Source: JADJLQ01 sp031417835
Lineage (GTDB): Bacteria; Bacteroidota; Bacteroidia; Chitinophagales; Saprospiraceae
Direction: 5' to 3'
DNA: 64,000 nt
Assembly (NCBI GenBank): GCA_031417835.1
Contig: JANOWJ010000043.1
Coordinates: forward strand, 1-64,000
Shown: one piece after another, positions 42,670 through 51,482 of the stretch
Layout of the letters: the number at the start of each line of letters is the position of its first letter
Numbering within the stretch: the first letter of the stretch is position 1
Translations under genes and position numbers: made by a program
The notes under the pieces: model-generated
Seen by the model: the letters and a program-made list of their open reading frames with translations, nothing else
Told to the model about the DNA's origin: nothing
Database searches by the model: none

Positions 42670-44082
42670 ATGGAATCACGAATCATCAAACCAAAAAAAA
42701 AGGGAATCCAATGGTGGATCTGGGCTTTGCTTATATTATTTGTAGGGCTTATGGCTTTTGCTTATTTCAAAAATAAAAATAAACCGAAAGGTGAAAAGGT
42801 GAATACGGAAAAAGCGATGAAACGCACTATCCGTGAAACCGTATCTGCCAGCGGCAAAATATTCCCTGAAAAAGAAATAAAAATCAGCTCGGATGTCTCC
42901 GGCGAAATCGTCGAACTTCAAGTCATGGAAGGCGATAGTGTGCGAGCAGGACAGCTTCTTGCAAAGATCAATCCTGATACCTATGTCTCTGCGGTGGAAC
43001 GTGGCAATGCAGGATTGAATAATGCTAAGAGTCAAGTAGCCATCAGTCAAGCACAAGTAGAGACCTCAAAAGCTCAGATCGAACAGATAGAAGCTAACCT
43101 TACCAATGCCACCAATATCCATACCCGCAATATTGAACTCAAAAAGCAAGGAGTCATCTCTCAAGCCGACTTTGACCTTTCTTTGTCCAATGTACGGGCC
43201 TTGGAGGCTAATCTTAGATCAGCCAAATCCAATCTCAATAGTTCCATACAAGGCACCAAAGCGGCAGAGTTTACAGTTAAAAGTTCTGAAGCCGGACTTA
43301 AAGAATTAAAGACCTCTTTATCGAGGACTTCCATCTTTGCACCATCATCTGGCATCATCTCTAAGCTCAATGTGGAGGAAGGTGAGCGGGTAGTCGGTAC
43401 GATCCAAATGGCCGGTACTGAAATGATGCGTATCGCCAATCTCAATGAAATGGAAGTACAGGTCGATGTATCGGAAAATGACATCTTGAGAGTCAAGCTT
43501 GGCGACACTGCTGAAATAGAAGTAGATGCTTATCTGGATAAAAAATTTAAAGGCACCGTCACAGAAATAGCCAATTCTGCTTCCAATACTGGCAGCACGG
43601 CGATTCAAACCTTATCATCGGATCAGGTCACCAATTTTGTAGTTAAGATCAGAATCATAGCGGATACCTATAGAGATATGATTAAAAAAGGTAAATTTCC
43701 GTTTAGGCCAGGCATGTCTGCCGCAGTCAATATTTTTACGGATGCACATCCGGAGGCCATCAGCGTACCGATTTCAGCAGTGACCACCAGGGAGGATGAT
43801 CAAAAAGATTCCTCTGCGACCTCTGCCAAACCTAAATCGAATGATTTTAAAGAGTATGTGTTTTTATACAGCGCCGATACGGCTAAAATGGTGCAGGTCA
43901 CTTCTGGTATTCAAGATGACAATTTTATAGAGATCCTCACAGGTCTTACTACCGTTGATGAGGTCATCACCGGACCATATGCTACGGTAAGCCGTAAGCT
44001 CAAATCCGGTATGAAGCTACAGAAGGAGACTAAAAAGGATATAAAGAAAAACAACGAAACTAAAATCGTAAATATAGATTAA
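42670..44082 (+). CDS. HlyD/MacA-family periplasmic adaptor
   Basis: A 470-residue membrane-fusion protein. A single N-terminal membrane helix (about 14-33, WWIWALLILFVGLMAFAYF) is followed by beta-barrel and lipoyl half (EIVELQVMEGDSVRAGQLLAKINPDTY), a long coiled-coil hairpin (about 115-225), the second lipoyl half (IFAPSSGIISKLNVEEGERVVG) and a C-terminal barrel with GKFPFRPGMSAAVNIFTD. It bridges an inner-membrane transporter to TolC. In relatives a MacB-type ABC gene follows; here the next gene is a glycosyltransferase, so the pump must be encoded elsewhere. Confidence 0.93.
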   Translation: MESRIIKPKKKGIQWWIWALLILFVGLMAFAYFKNKNKPKGEKVNTEKAMKRTIRETVSASGKIFPEKEIKISSDVSGEIVELQVMEGDSVRAGQLLAKINPDTYVSAVERGNAGLNNAKSQVAISQAQVETSKAQIEQIEANLTNATNIHTRNIELKKQGVISQADFDLSLSNVRALEANLRSAKSNLNSSIQGTKAAEFTVKSSEAGLKELKTSLSRTSIFAPSSGIISKLNVEEGERVVGTIQMAGTEMMRIANLNEMEVQVDVSENDILRVKLGDTAEIEVDAYLDKKFKGTVTEIANSASNTGSTAIQTLSSDQVTNFVVKIRIIADTYRDMIKKGKFPFRPGMSAAVNIFTDAHPEAISVPISAVTTREDDQKDSSATSAKPKSNDFKEYVFLYSADTAKMVQVTSGIQDDNFIEILTGLTTVDEVITGPYATVSRKLKSGMKLQKETKKDIKKNNETKIVNID

Positions 44083-44097
44083 GTGGTTTTTATGCGT

Positions 44098-44126
44098 TTG
44101 CAATATTAAATTAAACATTAATTTTG
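44098..44126 (+). promoter_or_regulatory. Strong Bacteroidota promoter for the TIGR04282 gene
   Basis: TTG at 44098-44100, 18-base spacer and TAATTTTG at 44119-44126 match the -33/-7 consensus (TTG-N17-23-TAnnTTTG) fully. The predicted start of transcription is near 44133, 25 bases before ATG 44158. This marks the boundary between the export pair and the following genes. Confidence 0.65.
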
Positions 44127-44157
44127 CGTTCCCATTTATGAATTTAAACGAGCGGTT

Positions 44158-44763
44158 ATGGAGCAGGCTCTTATCATCTTTATTAAAAATGCCGTCTTAG
44201 GCAAAGTAAAAACCCGACTTGCAGCATCTATAGGCGATGTCGCTGCATTGGAGGTGTATAAAGGCCTTCTGGATCATACGAGAATAGTTACGTTGAACAT
44301 AGACGCAGCCAGATTGTTATTTTATTCGGACAAAGTGGAGCGACACGATCTGTGGCCTGAAAAAAAATACAGCAAAAGCTTGCAGTCCGGCGCAGACTTA
44401 GGGGAGCGCATGGCCAATGCATTCAGGCAAGCCACTGAGTATGATAAAAAAATCATCATTGGCAGCGATTGTCCAGGTCTTACACCTGAGCTTATCGAAT
44501 CTGCCTATACTGCCCTTGATTTTCACGATGTGGTGATAGGACCTGCAGCGGATGGCGGCTATTATCTCTTGGGTATGAATAATATGATCCCTGAGCTTTT
44601 TGAACATATACCCTGGAGCACCGATCAAGTATTGTTGGAGACTTTTAAAATACTGCAACAGAAAAGACTGCTGTATAAACTGCTACCTCAGCTGAGGGAT
44701 GTCGATACGCTGCAGGATTGGGAGGCAGAAAAAAATAAGTTATGGCGAGAACAGACGATTTGA
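44158..44763 (+). CDS. TIGR04282/DUF2064-family nucleotide-diphosphosugar transferase-like protein
   Basis: A 201-residue GT-A-like protein. ALIIFIKNAVLGKVKTRLA at the N-terminus is the nucleotide-binding opening. GSDCPGLTPELIESAY (about 102-117) carries the metal-binding D-C-P in place of D-x-D, and GPAADGGYYLLGM and FEHIPWSTDQVL follow. TIGR04282 is named for arsenosugar biosynthesis glycosyltransferases, but most members lie outside arsenic loci and the substrate is unproven. A phosphohexomutase gene follows by 86 bases, so sugar activation is a sensible context. Confidence 0.87.
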   Translation: MEQALIIFIKNAVLGKVKTRLAASIGDVAALEVYKGLLDHTRIVTLNIDAARLLFYSDKVERHDLWPEKKYSKSLQSGADLGERMANAFRQATEYDKKIIIGSDCPGLTPELIESAYTALDFHDVVIGPAADGGYYLLGMNNMIPELFEHIPWSTDQVLLETFKILQQKRLLYKLLPQLRDVDTLQDWEAEKNKLWREQTI

Positions 44764-44849
44764 TTCGTCTTTATGTTTTATCGGATTCCTAACTACTCTA
44801 GCCTTGTAATACCTAATTTTCGTTTCTTTGTATCAAATACAAATAATCT

Positions 44850-46232
44850 ATGTTAAAGATCAAGTTTGGTACAGATGGCTGGCGGGCCATCATCGCAGAC
44901 GAATATACTCTGGATAATGTACGCAGGGTAGCCATGGGTACAGCCCTTTGGATGCACCAAAAGAAAATGTCTAAAGCAGTGGTAGGCTATGATACCCGAT
45001 TCGGCGGAGTGATGTTTGCCAAAGCCGTTGCAGATCTATTGTCAGGTGAGGGTCATCACGTATTTCTATCCAATGATTATGCATCTACTCCAATGATATC
45101 TATGGGCGTGGCAGAGCTCAAAGCTGATCTGGGTGTAGTCATCACGGCCAGTCATAATCCACCATCCTATAATGGGTACAAACTCAAAGCATCGTATGGG
45201 GGCCCGATGATACCTAGTGAAGTCGCTGAGATCGAAGATTTGATCCCCGATGTCATTCCAGCTGTCAAAACAGCCATAGGTAAAATAGAATTAGTGGATC
45301 TCGAAGAAATGTATGAGGCAAAAGTGAGGGCCTCCTTTGATATTCCTGCCATTCAATCGGTAGCGATGCCTTTTGCTTTTGATGCTATGTATGGTGCAGG
45401 CCAACGCATCATGAAAAAATTATTTCCGGATGCAGTTCATCTACACAGTGATTTTAATCCCTCCTTCCACGGCCAGGCACCTGAACCTATCGAACGCAAT
45501 CTTTCAGAACTGATAGCAACAGTAAAATCCGATCCTGCTATCAAAATAGGCATAGCCAATGATGGAGATGCCGATCGTATAGGCATGGTGGATGGTCACG
45601 GCGCATTTGTTGATTCCCACCACATGTTATTATTATTGATGTATTATCAACATCATTTCAAAAAACAGAAAGGTAAAGTGTTGATTACCTTTTCGGTGAC
45701 CGATAAAGTAAAAAAACTAGCAGATATCTTTGGAGTAGAATGTATAGTTACTAAAATTGGTTTTAAATACATCAGTGAGCTGATGCTGACTACACCGATC
45801 CTCGTAGCTGGCGAAGAGTCTGGAGGTATAGCTGTAGCCGGCCATATTCCTGAGCGGGATGGTGTCTGGGTAGGCCTGACTATCTTAGAGTTCATGGCCA
45901 AGTCGGGAAAATCCTTAACAGAGTTGATCCAAGAAATATACGCTCTCGTCGGCGCATTTAAGTGTGATCGGGATGATCTCCACCTCGATGAAGCCAAAAA
46001 GCAAGCCGTCATTAAGGCATGTAAAGATCACGCTTTTTCTTCTTTTGGATCTTACAAGATCGAGTCCATGGAGGATATGGATGGGTATAAATTTCTCTTT
46101 GGTTTTGATCAATGGGTCATGGTACGACCCTCAGGTACAGAGCCCGTGCTGAGAGTCTATGCTCAGGCCGCAGATAGTCAGAAAGTGAGAGCGTTATTAG
46201 ATGCAGCCAAAGGTGCGCTGTTGAGTGTATGA
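44850..46232 (+). CDS. Phosphoglucomutase/phosphomannomutase-family enzyme
   Basis: A 460-residue alpha-D-phosphohexomutase. The phosphoserine loop is TASHNPPSYNGYK with S101. The magnesium loop is NDGDADRIG (D238, D240, D242). The sugar-binding loop is GEESGGIAVAGHIPERDG, and the phosphate-binding C-terminal loop is RPSGTEPVLRVY. All four active-site loops are intact, so it should convert hexose 6-phosphate to 1-phosphate; glucose, mannose or glucosamine specificity cannot be decided. The length suits the bacterial PGM/PMM group. It probably supplies sugar-1-phosphate for nucleotide-sugar synthesis. Confidence 0.93.
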   Translation: MLKIKFGTDGWRAIIADEYTLDNVRRVAMGTALWMHQKKMSKAVVGYDTRFGGVMFAKAVADLLSGEGHHVFLSNDYASTPMISMGVAELKADLGVVITASHNPPSYNGYKLKASYGGPMIPSEVAEIEDLIPDVIPAVKTAIGKIELVDLEEMYEAKVRASFDIPAIQSVAMPFAFDAMYGAGQRIMKKLFPDAVHLHSDFNPSFHGQAPEPIERNLSELIATVKSDPAIKIGIANDGDADRIGMVDGHGAFVDSHHMLLLLMYYQHHFKKQKGKVLITFSVTDKVKKLADIFGVECIVTKIGFKYISELMLTTPILVAGEESGGIAVAGHIPERDGVWVGLTILEFMAKSGKSLTELIQEIYALVGAFKCDRDDLHLDEAKKQAVIKACKDHAFSSFGSYKIESMEDMDGYKFLFGFDQWVMVRPSGTEPVLRVYAQAADSQKVRALLDAAKGALLSV

Positions 46233-46380
46233 TCTGCATGGGCAGTGCCTATCTTTGAGATTCCTATGCGGTTTGGGTGACGAGACGGATATTGTAATTG
46301 CATGAGCACTGCATATACGGATTGAGGTGAGTGCCAGATGAAGCGCTTGTTTATTTTGTAAAGTCAAAATACATATTTGA

Positions 46381-47112
46381 ATGAATTATTCTTTAGTCAA
46401 AGTCAATGCTTTCATCAAAGGGCTTGTGTGGTTATCAAGACCACATGTGTGGTTGGGCTGGTTGAGGCATCCATTTTTCTTTTTAGCTAACACCATCAGT
46501 TTGTCCCGATGGATGGCATCGCAACATCATTCAAATGCTTTCAACGATTTTTTTACATTTAAGCGGGTTATAACAAGACGACTTACGCTGTATCAGCATC
46601 TAGTCGATACGTTACAACTCGAACAGGAAGCTTTTGACTATCTTGAGTATGGTGTGAGTACGGGACTTTCGCTGCAGTGGTGGGTGGACCATACTAAACA
46701 CGAGGATACTCGTTATTATGGATTTGACACGTTCGAAGGTTTGCCAGAGGACTTTGGATTTTACGTAAAAGGTTCTTTGGCTTCCGGTATTCCTGATATC
46801 ACCGATACCAGAGTCAAATTTTATAAAGGGCTTTTTCAGGATACTCAACCAATTTTTATCAAAGAGATTAACCTGGAACATGGTTGCAGAAAAATAGTTC
46901 ACCTTGATGCAGATCTATTTACTTCAACATTGTATGCCTTGACCAGCCTCGCTCCTTATTTAAAAAAGGGGGATGTCTTGATGTTTGATGAATTTAGCGT
47001 GCCTAATCATGAGTTCTTGGCATTCAAGATTTTTTGTGAATCCTATTACATCAAGACCCGATTATTGGGAGCTGTCAATAATTATTTTCAAGTAGCTTTT
47101 ATTATTGAGTAG
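46381..47112 (+). CDS. Class I SAM-dependent methyltransferase, TylF-like
   Basis: A 243-residue protein. The AdoMet motif is DYLEYGVSTGLSLQWW (motif I, about 85-100) followed by the acidic strand YYGFDTFEGLPEDF (about 119-132). IVHLDADLFTSTLYAL and KKGDVLMFDEFSVPNHE supply the metal/catalytic Asp-rich strands seen in TylF/MycF-type sugar O-methyltransferases. There are no hydrophobic membrane segments of full length, so it is cytoplasmic. It may methylate a sugar or polysaccharide precursor; the phosphohexomutase and glycosyltransferase upstream agree with this. Confidence 0.8.
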   Translation: MNYSLVKVNAFIKGLVWLSRPHVWLGWLRHPFFFLANTISLSRWMASQHHSNAFNDFFTFKRVITRRLTLYQHLVDTLQLEQEAFDYLEYGVSTGLSLQWWVDHTKHEDTRYYGFDTFEGLPEDFGFYVKGSLASGIPDITDTRVKFYKGLFQDTQPIFIKEINLEHGCRKIVHLDADLFTSTLYALTSLAPYLKKGDVLMFDEFSVPNHEFLAFKIFCESYYIKTRLLGAVNNYFQVAFIIE

Positions 47113-47241
47113 GCCCCACCATGGATTGATAAAATATTCAGCTGGCTCTATTTGTTTTTCTGCCATGTCCAGCTAGATGTGTTGATGCACTCGCGACTTC
47201 AACCGATATAGTTCATTTTAATTTTAGGGGTTCAAAACAAA

Positions 47242-47273
47242 AAAAGCGCCTTTACGATTGCAAAGACGCTTTT
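47242..47273. terminator. Bidirectional terminator between the methyltransferase and glnN genes
   Basis: A 12-bp stem with one mismatch (47242-47253 against 47262-47273) around an eight-base loop, with A-run on the left and T-run on the right, serves both convergent genes. Confidence 0.7.
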
Positions 47274-47302
47274 GTTAAAGCAATATATTTGGAGAATGTA
47301 CT

Positions 47303-49501
47303 TTATCTCAACATCAATAACTCCCGGTACTTTGGTAATGGCCATTCATCATCATCCACGATGAGTTCGAGTTTGTCTATTTGGTATCTGATTTCCTCAA
47401 AGAATCCTTTTACTTTTTGATTATATGCCCCAGCGCGTTTGTGTGCATCTTCAATGGCATTGGCTTTTTTACGAGCTTCCGTCATTTGATCCACCAGTGT
47501 GATGATCTTGCCAGTATACTCAGATATCTTCTTGATGGTGTCTATCGTAGGTTGATACGATTTGGCAGGTATACCTATACTTTTCAGACCAGTTACGTTT
47601 TGTACCAGACTGGTTTGATATTTTAATGAAGTAGATACGATATGATTGATGGCCAGATCACCGAGTACACGGCTTTCGATCTGTACTTTCTTAGTATAGT
47701 TTTCCCATTCGATTTCCACGCGTGCATGCAGTTCTTTAGCGTTGTAGATGCCGTGTTTTTCAAAAAGAGCTACATTTTCTTTACGCAGGTAGATTTCTAA
47801 AGCAGTAGGGGTGTCTTTGATATTGCCCAAGCCTCGTTTTTTGGCCTCTTTCACCCATTCCTCTGAGTAGTTATTGCCTTCGAAGATGATCTTTTTAGAG
47901 GATTTAATATATCCTTGCAGTACTTCTGAGATTGCTAATTCCTTTTTAGCCCCTTTCTCAATAAGTTTATCCACATCTGCTTTGAATTTGAACAGTTGAT
48001 CTGCTATCATCGTATTGAGCACCGTCATAGGCTGAGCGCAGTTAGCACTTGAGCCCACGGCTCGGAATTCAAACTTATTGCCCGTAAATGCAAAGGGCGA
48101 AGTTCGATTGCGATCTGTATTATCAAGCAATAAAGCCGGGATTTTGTTTACACCCAACTTCATATAGACATTGTCTCCTTTTTCAAGGGTGATTTCTTTA
48201 TTTTTTTCAAATTCGTTGAGTACCCGATTCATAGTATTGCCTACAAAGACAGACATGATAGCTGGAGGCGCTTCATTGGCACCAAGGCGATGCTCATTGC
48301 CCGGAGAGGCGATAGATGCTCTTAATAGATCTGAATTGTCACAGACTGCTTTGACTACATTGACAAAGAAGGCAAGGAATCGAAGATTCTCTTTTGGTTT
48401 TGAGCTAGGACCTAGCAGGTTGATCCCCGTATCTGTACTGAGCGACCAGTTATTATGTTTTCCAGATCCATTGATACCCGCAAAAGGTTTTTCATGGAAG
48501 AGGACTTTAAGTTTATGTTTTGCAGCGACCTTATTCATAAGATCCATGAGCAACTGATTGTGATCGCAAGCGAGATTGAGCTCCTCAAAGGTAGGGGCCA
48601 CTTCAAACTGTGCTGGAGCTACCTCATTATGGCGGGTACGCACAGGCATTCCTAGTTTTTGTGCTTCGATCTCAAAGTCCACCATAAAGGCATTCACTCT
48701 TGGAGGAATGGATCCAAAATAGTGGTCTTCTAATTGTTGTCCTTTGGCAGGTGAGTGACCAAAGACGGTTCTTCCGGCCATCATCAAGTCTGGTCGAGCA
48801 TTAAATAATGCTTCATCGACCACAAAATATTCTTGTTCGGGGCCCAGGGTCGCGATCACCCGTTTTACATCCCGGTCAAAATAGTCTCTCATGACCGCTG
48901 TAGCAGCTTTGTCTAATAAAGCGATGGCCTTTAATAAGGGAGTCTTATAGTCCAACGCTTCACCGGTATAAGACACGAACACGGACGGCACGCATAAGGT
49001 GGCGGTACCTCCTAGGTTTTCCATAATAAAAGCAGGTGAAGAAGGATCCCAAGCGGTATAACCCCGAGCCTCAAAAGTGGATCGGATACCACCATTCGGG
49101 AAAGAGGAAGCATCTGGCTCTTGTTGTACTAAGGCAGATCCCTTAAATTTTTCAAGTGCTTTGCCGGTTTTGTAATCAATGTCAAAAAAGGCATCATGTT
49201 TTTCCGCCGTAGAGCCTGTAAGAGGTTGAAACCAATGCGTATAGTGAGTAGCACCCTTGGAGACCGCCCATGATTTCATCGCAGCTGCGACTTCATCTGC
49301 AGATTCTCGATCAATCTTAGACCCCGCTTGAATAGCTTCGGCTATTTTCTTGTACGCATCAGGACTAAGGAGTGATTTCATGACATCGTCATTGAACGTA
49401 TTGCTACCATAGTACTCGGTCACCTTTTGGTCCGGAAGTTTGATGTGCGGAGTTGGTCTGTTTTGAGCCAGGTCCAGGGCTTTAAATCTAGAAATTGCCA
49501 T
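47303..49501 (-). CDS. glnN: Glutamine synthetase type III
   Basis: A 732-residue GSIII, matching the roughly 730-residue length of the family and much longer than GSI. The conserved stretches are ALSRF-like start, STFEARGYTAWDPSSPAFI (about 139-157), GPEQEYFVVD, AQFEVAPTFEELNLACDHNQLLMDLM, HEKPFAGINGSGKHNNWSL (ATP/glutamate site), GANEAPPAIMSVFVG and RNRTSPFAFTGNKFEFRAVGSS. It makes glutamine from glutamate, ammonia and ATP, as a dodecamer. Bacteroidota often rely on GSIII as the main enzyme. It is monocistronic, closed by the terminator at 47242-47273. Confidence 0.97.
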   Translation of the reverse strand: MAISRFKALDLAQNRPTPHIKLPDQKVTEYYGSNTFNDDVMKSLLSPDAYKKIAEAIQAGSKIDRESADEVAAAMKSWAVSKGATHYTHWFQPLTGSTAEKHDAFFDIDYKTGKALEKFKGSALVQQEPDASSFPNGGIRSTFEARGYTAWDPSSPAFIMENLGGTATLCVPSVFVSYTGEALDYKTPLLKAIALLDKAATAVMRDYFDRDVKRVIATLGPEQEYFVVDEALFNARPDLMMAGRTVFGHSPAKGQQLEDHYFGSIPPRVNAFMVDFEIEAQKLGMPVRTRHNEVAPAQFEVAPTFEELNLACDHNQLLMDLMNKVAAKHKLKVLFHEKPFAGINGSGKHNNWSLSTDTGINLLGPSSKPKENLRFLAFFVNVVKAVCDNSDLLRASIASPGNEHRLGANEAPPAIMSVFVGNTMNRVLNEFEKNKEITLEKGDNVYMKLGVNKIPALLLDNTDRNRTSPFAFTGNKFEFRAVGSSANCAQPMTVLNTMIADQLFKFKADVDKLIEKGAKKELAISEVLQGYIKSSKKIIFEGNNYSEEWVKEAKKRGLGNIKDTPTALEIYLRKENVALFEKHGIYNAKELHARVEIEWENYTKKVQIESRVLGDLAINHIVSTSLKYQTSLVQNVTGLKSIGIPAKSYQPTIDTIKKISEYTGKIITLVDQMTEARKKANAIEDAHKRAGAYNQKVKGFFEEIRYQIDKLELIVDDDEWPLPKYRELLMLR

Positions 49502-49923
49502 TTTTTAGAAAGTTTGGTTGAAAATCAGGTGTAAAAATAGATTTTTTGTAGCTAAACTGAAATTTAAGGTTTGATAATTGATGCAAAAGGACATAGATAA
49601 ATGTTATTTCTAAAAAGGCCGTCCATATTTTCGATTTTTTGAAATCATGCATAGATCTGATTTGGACCAACATTAGGAACTTTTCTACCTCCTTATCATT
49701 GGGTTTTGATACAGTGTTTTCTCTTGAAAATCATCAAAAAATTGATTCAAAACCATTGGATGTGTTGCGGAGTAAAACAATATTTAGAAAAACCATGCTG
49801 TACTAGTTAGTGCCCGCCAAATCAGTAAGATCCCAAACCATAAAAATGCATTAGAAATGTAATAATTGTCCCCTTTGGGTCTTGCGAAAATTAATTTTCG
49901 TCTTTGGTCTCATTTTAGTGCAC
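49502..49923. other. Intergenic region upstream of glnN, nothing recognised
   Basis: These 422 bases between the glnN start and the stop of the next minus-strand gene show no gene-like frame. They must contain the glnN promoter, but no TAnnTTTG element was found on the minus strand. Confidence 0.4.
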
Positions 49924-51402
49924 TTACAAATACTCTACCATGACCAGATTGAGCCGCATGCTGCGTTGAGAGGGCACTACAAATGCAGTAGAAGATATCT
50001 GAACCGCATCTTTAAATCGAAGTTGAAGGCGGACATATTCTGTGCTGAGCACGCTCTTGCGATGATATTGGCCATCACTGGGGACCACATACTCACTCAC
50101 TGTGTTTTCTGTGCTGATTTCATCATTGTATACAAGTCGGAGTTTGGATGGATTTTTAAATAAAAAAAAGGAAGAAAATACACCATCATCATCGTGGGAA
50201 TATTGTTTTTTGTGTAATACATCAGACCATAACATGGTACCATCTTTATGTACTGAAAATAAAGCCATGTCTTCGTAATAATAATCGACCAGCAGCGGCG
50301 ATCGGTTAGAGTAAGGGTTGCCAATCGTTCTACCACCGGTGCCGTAGCCTGCTCTGCGTTCATATTCTTTTTTAATCTCCATGATCAGCAAAGCACCACC
50401 GTCTTGCCTCAGCGCGATATCACTGACCTCGAGCTGGCTGAATTCGTTTTTATCCTTGGCTCGCCGAGAGATCTCTTCGTCAAATCGGGTTTCAAAAGGA
50501 TAGGTAGACATTCTAAATTCTTCCGGGCGATGTTCGCTATCAGGAGCTAGATTATGTTTGATATAGTAGACGCCTTCTGCTTTACTAAGGTTTTTTTCAG
50601 TGTAAACTCCTCCACCGACCAATTGTTCATTTATATTGTCGTAAACAAATTTATTATGAAAACTTACAAACTTAAATAAGGGCAGGATAAAAGTCTGGGT
50701 TGACTCTACGCCGGGAAAAAAACGATGAACTTCGATGATATGTTTGTCTTTTCTACTCCGGTAGTTGTTTTTCTCAAACACGATGATCATATCTCCCTTA
50801 TTCGTGACTAACATGTTTCTGAAGTCGTCTCTCAGGTCTGTCTCTTGAATGAGGATTTTACGATCATAAATCGTTTTGCCATTGATGACATCATAGAGCA
50901 TGGCCTGGAGTTCATGATCATTTTCTGTGGTAAAAAACAATATTTTGGAACGATCCTCTGATCTTGCAAATTTTATAGAAGGATTGAGCAGCAGATCGCT
51001 AAAAATCTTGATTGTGTCTGACCTCAAAACATTTCCGCGGCCATCAAACTGATCGCCCTGAATAAAATATTTACCTCGATGCCGAAAGCCATAAAACACC
51101 GTAAATGAATTTGAAACAGCTAAAGTAGCCAAGATAGAACAGGACTTGTCTGCCAACACGATTTCCTTCTCTTCTTTAAACTTGAGGTTTTGATCAAAGA
51201 TCCTGGCTTCAAATTTATTGCCCCTATCTCTGAACAATACAAAATGACTATCGATCTTTCCCACCAGATCATACGATAGATCATTTCTCAATACGATCTC
51301 TTCCGATACTGTCACTTTCTGTGCAGGTATGAGAGCAGCATAAAGAAAGGCTATCAAGGCTATAGACCAACTCCGGATTGCACAATAGTTTAAGATCACC
51401 AT
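49924..51402 (-). CDS. Conserved secreted protein, beta-propeller-like, function unknown
   Basis: A 492-residue protein with a signal peptide (about 11-28). The mature chain is strand-rich with repeating pattern: LVGKIDSHFVLFRDRGNKFEARIFDQNLKFKEEKEI, SILATLAVSNSFTVFYGF, FARSEDRSKILFFTTENDHELQAMLYDVI, MLVTNKGDMIIVFEKNN. This looks like blades of a beta-propeller. I do not recognise a named family or a catalytic motif. It has its own strong promoter and no operon partner. A structural or sensing role is only a guess. Confidence 0.7.
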   Translation of the reverse strand: MVILNYCAIRSWSIALIAFLYAALIPAQKVTVSEEIVLRNDLSYDLVGKIDSHFVLFRDRGNKFEARIFDQNLKFKEEKEIVLADKSCSILATLAVSNSFTVFYGFRHRGKYFIQGDQFDGRGNVLRSDTIKIFSDLLLNPSIKFARSEDRSKILFFTTENDHELQAMLYDVINGKTIYDRKILIQETDLRDDFRNMLVTNKGDMIIVFEKNNYRSRKDKHIIEVHRFFPGVESTQTFILPLFKFVSFHNKFVYDNINEQLVGGGVYTEKNLSKAEGVYYIKHNLAPDSEHRPEEFRMSTYPFETRFDEEISRRAKDKNEFSQLEVSDIALRQDGGALLIMEIKKEYERRAGYGTGGRTIGNPYSNRSPLLVDYYYEDMALFSVHKDGTMLWSDVLHKKQYSHDDDGVFSSFFLFKNPSKLRLVYNDEISTENTVSEYVVPSDGQYHRKSVLSTEYVRLQLRFKDAVQISSTAFVVPSQRSMRLNLVMVEYL

Positions 51403-51423
51403 CTCTGAGCTTTACGTTTCATC

Positions 51424-51454
51424 CAAAGATAAGGCTTAAATAAATGGGTTGCAA
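51424..51454 (-). promoter_or_regulatory. Strong promoter for the beta-propeller-like gene
   Basis: On the minus strand TTG (complement of 51452-51454), a 20-base spacer and TATCTTTG (complement of 51424-51431) match the Bacteroidota consensus exactly, about 22 bases upstream of the ATG at 51402. Confidence 0.6.
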
Positions 51455-51482
51455 TTTTTTGTAAAAGGGAGCTAGGGTCTTG

